A DNA stretch of 64,000 bases from Sphagnum magellanicum (taxonomy: Eukaryota; Streptophyta; Sphagnopsida; Sphagnales; Sphagnaceae), in the NCBI GenBank assembly GCA_021904315.1, contig CM038925.1, positions 4,962,501-5,026,500 of the forward strand, written 5' to 3'. The position numbers were made by a program, and so were the translations under genes. The notes under the pieces were generated by a model. It saw only the letters and a list, made by a program, of their open reading frames with translations, ran no database searches and had not been told where the DNA came from. Each line of letters begins with the position of its first letter. Positions within the stretch are counted from its first letter, which is position 1. Positions 62,961 through 64,000 of the stretch are shown one piece after another.

Positions 62961-64000
62961 CACACTTAAGACTTTTTAAGTGAGTGAGTCGATTATAAGA
63001 TTCACACTTTCCATATTATTAGTGTTTTCTTCCCCCCATGTGGGTGCAAACAAAATCAAATGAACCAATGGTGTTACTTTAAAAAAGGACTACATGGTTT
63101 TTTGCCCAAAAATAACTTTTTCATACAAATGTTTTTGTGAATTTTTTTTTTGAAAATTGTTATATTAAATGCTTATAATTGTGTTTATAATTTTTGAATA
63201 AATATGAATTTTTTTAAGTGTATTAATTCCCTGTAAATTTTATGTTTCATTTTTAAATGATAACAATTTGAAATCATAACCACAAATTGATTTTTTAATT
63301 TTTATGTTTTCTTGTATAATAAGCTACAATTTTTTTTATTACATCATGTATGGGTACAATCACAATCAAACTAACCAAAAAGCATGTTGGACAATCGCTA
63401 AAACTTTATAAAAATTGTAATTTTGTTAGATATATTTTTGTGGTGCCATTTTAATGCCATGTTAATCATGGAATGTAGTGTTAAATGAATAATATGAATG
63501 TTGAAAAATTCAAAATAAATTATTTTGGCTTTTAGTTTTAATAAAGGACGTTTGAACTTAAACAATAGTTGCATCAAAAGTAATCAATTTTGTAAAATAC
63601 TAAGCTAAAGACTATATTTATAAAGGAATTTTGATGAAAAAAAATTGAGAGATGTTAATTGATTATTCACACTCAAAAAGCACTCACAATTTGAAATTTG
63701 TGAAATTTGAAATTTTTAAAAATTAAAAAATCTATTGAACATAATTTTAAAATTTCAAAAGTCTTTTACCACATGTAAATGGGGTGTAATGTACTTAACA
63801 TCTAAAACAAAGTTGTAGTTTATGAAAAAATAAATAAATTAAATAACTATCATATTTTCATACAATTTGAAATTAAGATAATTTTTCAAAACAATATGCA
63901 AAATTTAGTAAAATTTGTACATTTTTTTTAAAATTTAATTACTCATGAAAAGTTAATACAGAAAATATGATTTATTGAAAAAATTATTTGTATTTTTAGT
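62961..64000. other. Intergenic AT-rich DNA
   Basis: No gene or clear repeat recognised; very AT-rich to the end of the window. Confidence 0.5.

Overview
The window looks like nuclear DNA of a land plant. The three clear genes have plant family signatures, plant-type GT-AG introns and GA-rich leaders. They sit in AT-rich, repeat-packed intergenic DNA with decayed retrotransposon, MITE-like, SINE-like and satellite-like sequence. Telomere-type CCCTAAA units follow one gene. A geranylgeranyl diphosphate synthase split by two introns is unlike the mostly intronless angiosperm genes, so a seedless plant such as a fern, lycophyte or bryophyte is plausible, but the species cannot be fixed from this sequence alone.

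Layout. 1-5100: repeats only. 5805-7653 (+): plastid-type geranylgeranyl diphosphate synthase in three exons, 406 aa. 7654-20500: intergenic, with a MITE-like element (9889-10406), a PIF/Harbinger-type MITE with a clean TAA duplication (10745-11083) and several copies of one dispersed repeat. 20724-22418 (+): intronless 564-aa atypical helix-loop-helix protein resembling the SAC51/SACL group, behind a TATA box, a long GA tract and two very short uORFs; related direct repeats flank it at 19228 and 23703. 22419-29945: degenerate TAGGCTAA-type and satellite-like tandem arrays. 29951-32606: a Ty3/gypsy-type gag-protease remnant whose two LTRs are inverted, yet the whole unit is bounded by a 5-bp duplication. 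32612-50900: mostly repeats and decayed coding relics. 50935-51500: a roughly 195-bp sequence repeated three times just upstream of a MAP70 microtubule-associated protein gene (52072-56188, +, 11 exons), which has a frame break in exon 9. 56189-64000: intergenic, with a decayed minus-strand open region (60775-62220) that carries a protein-kinase-like catalytic loop.

The three genes do not form a pathway. GGPPS feeds plastid isoprenoid synthesis, the HLH protein is probably a regulator, and MAP70 acts on cortical microtubules. The strongest leads are the inverted-LTR element, the two mapped MITE families (one inside MAP70 intron 1), the frame break in MAP70, and the triplicated MAP70 upstream sequence.
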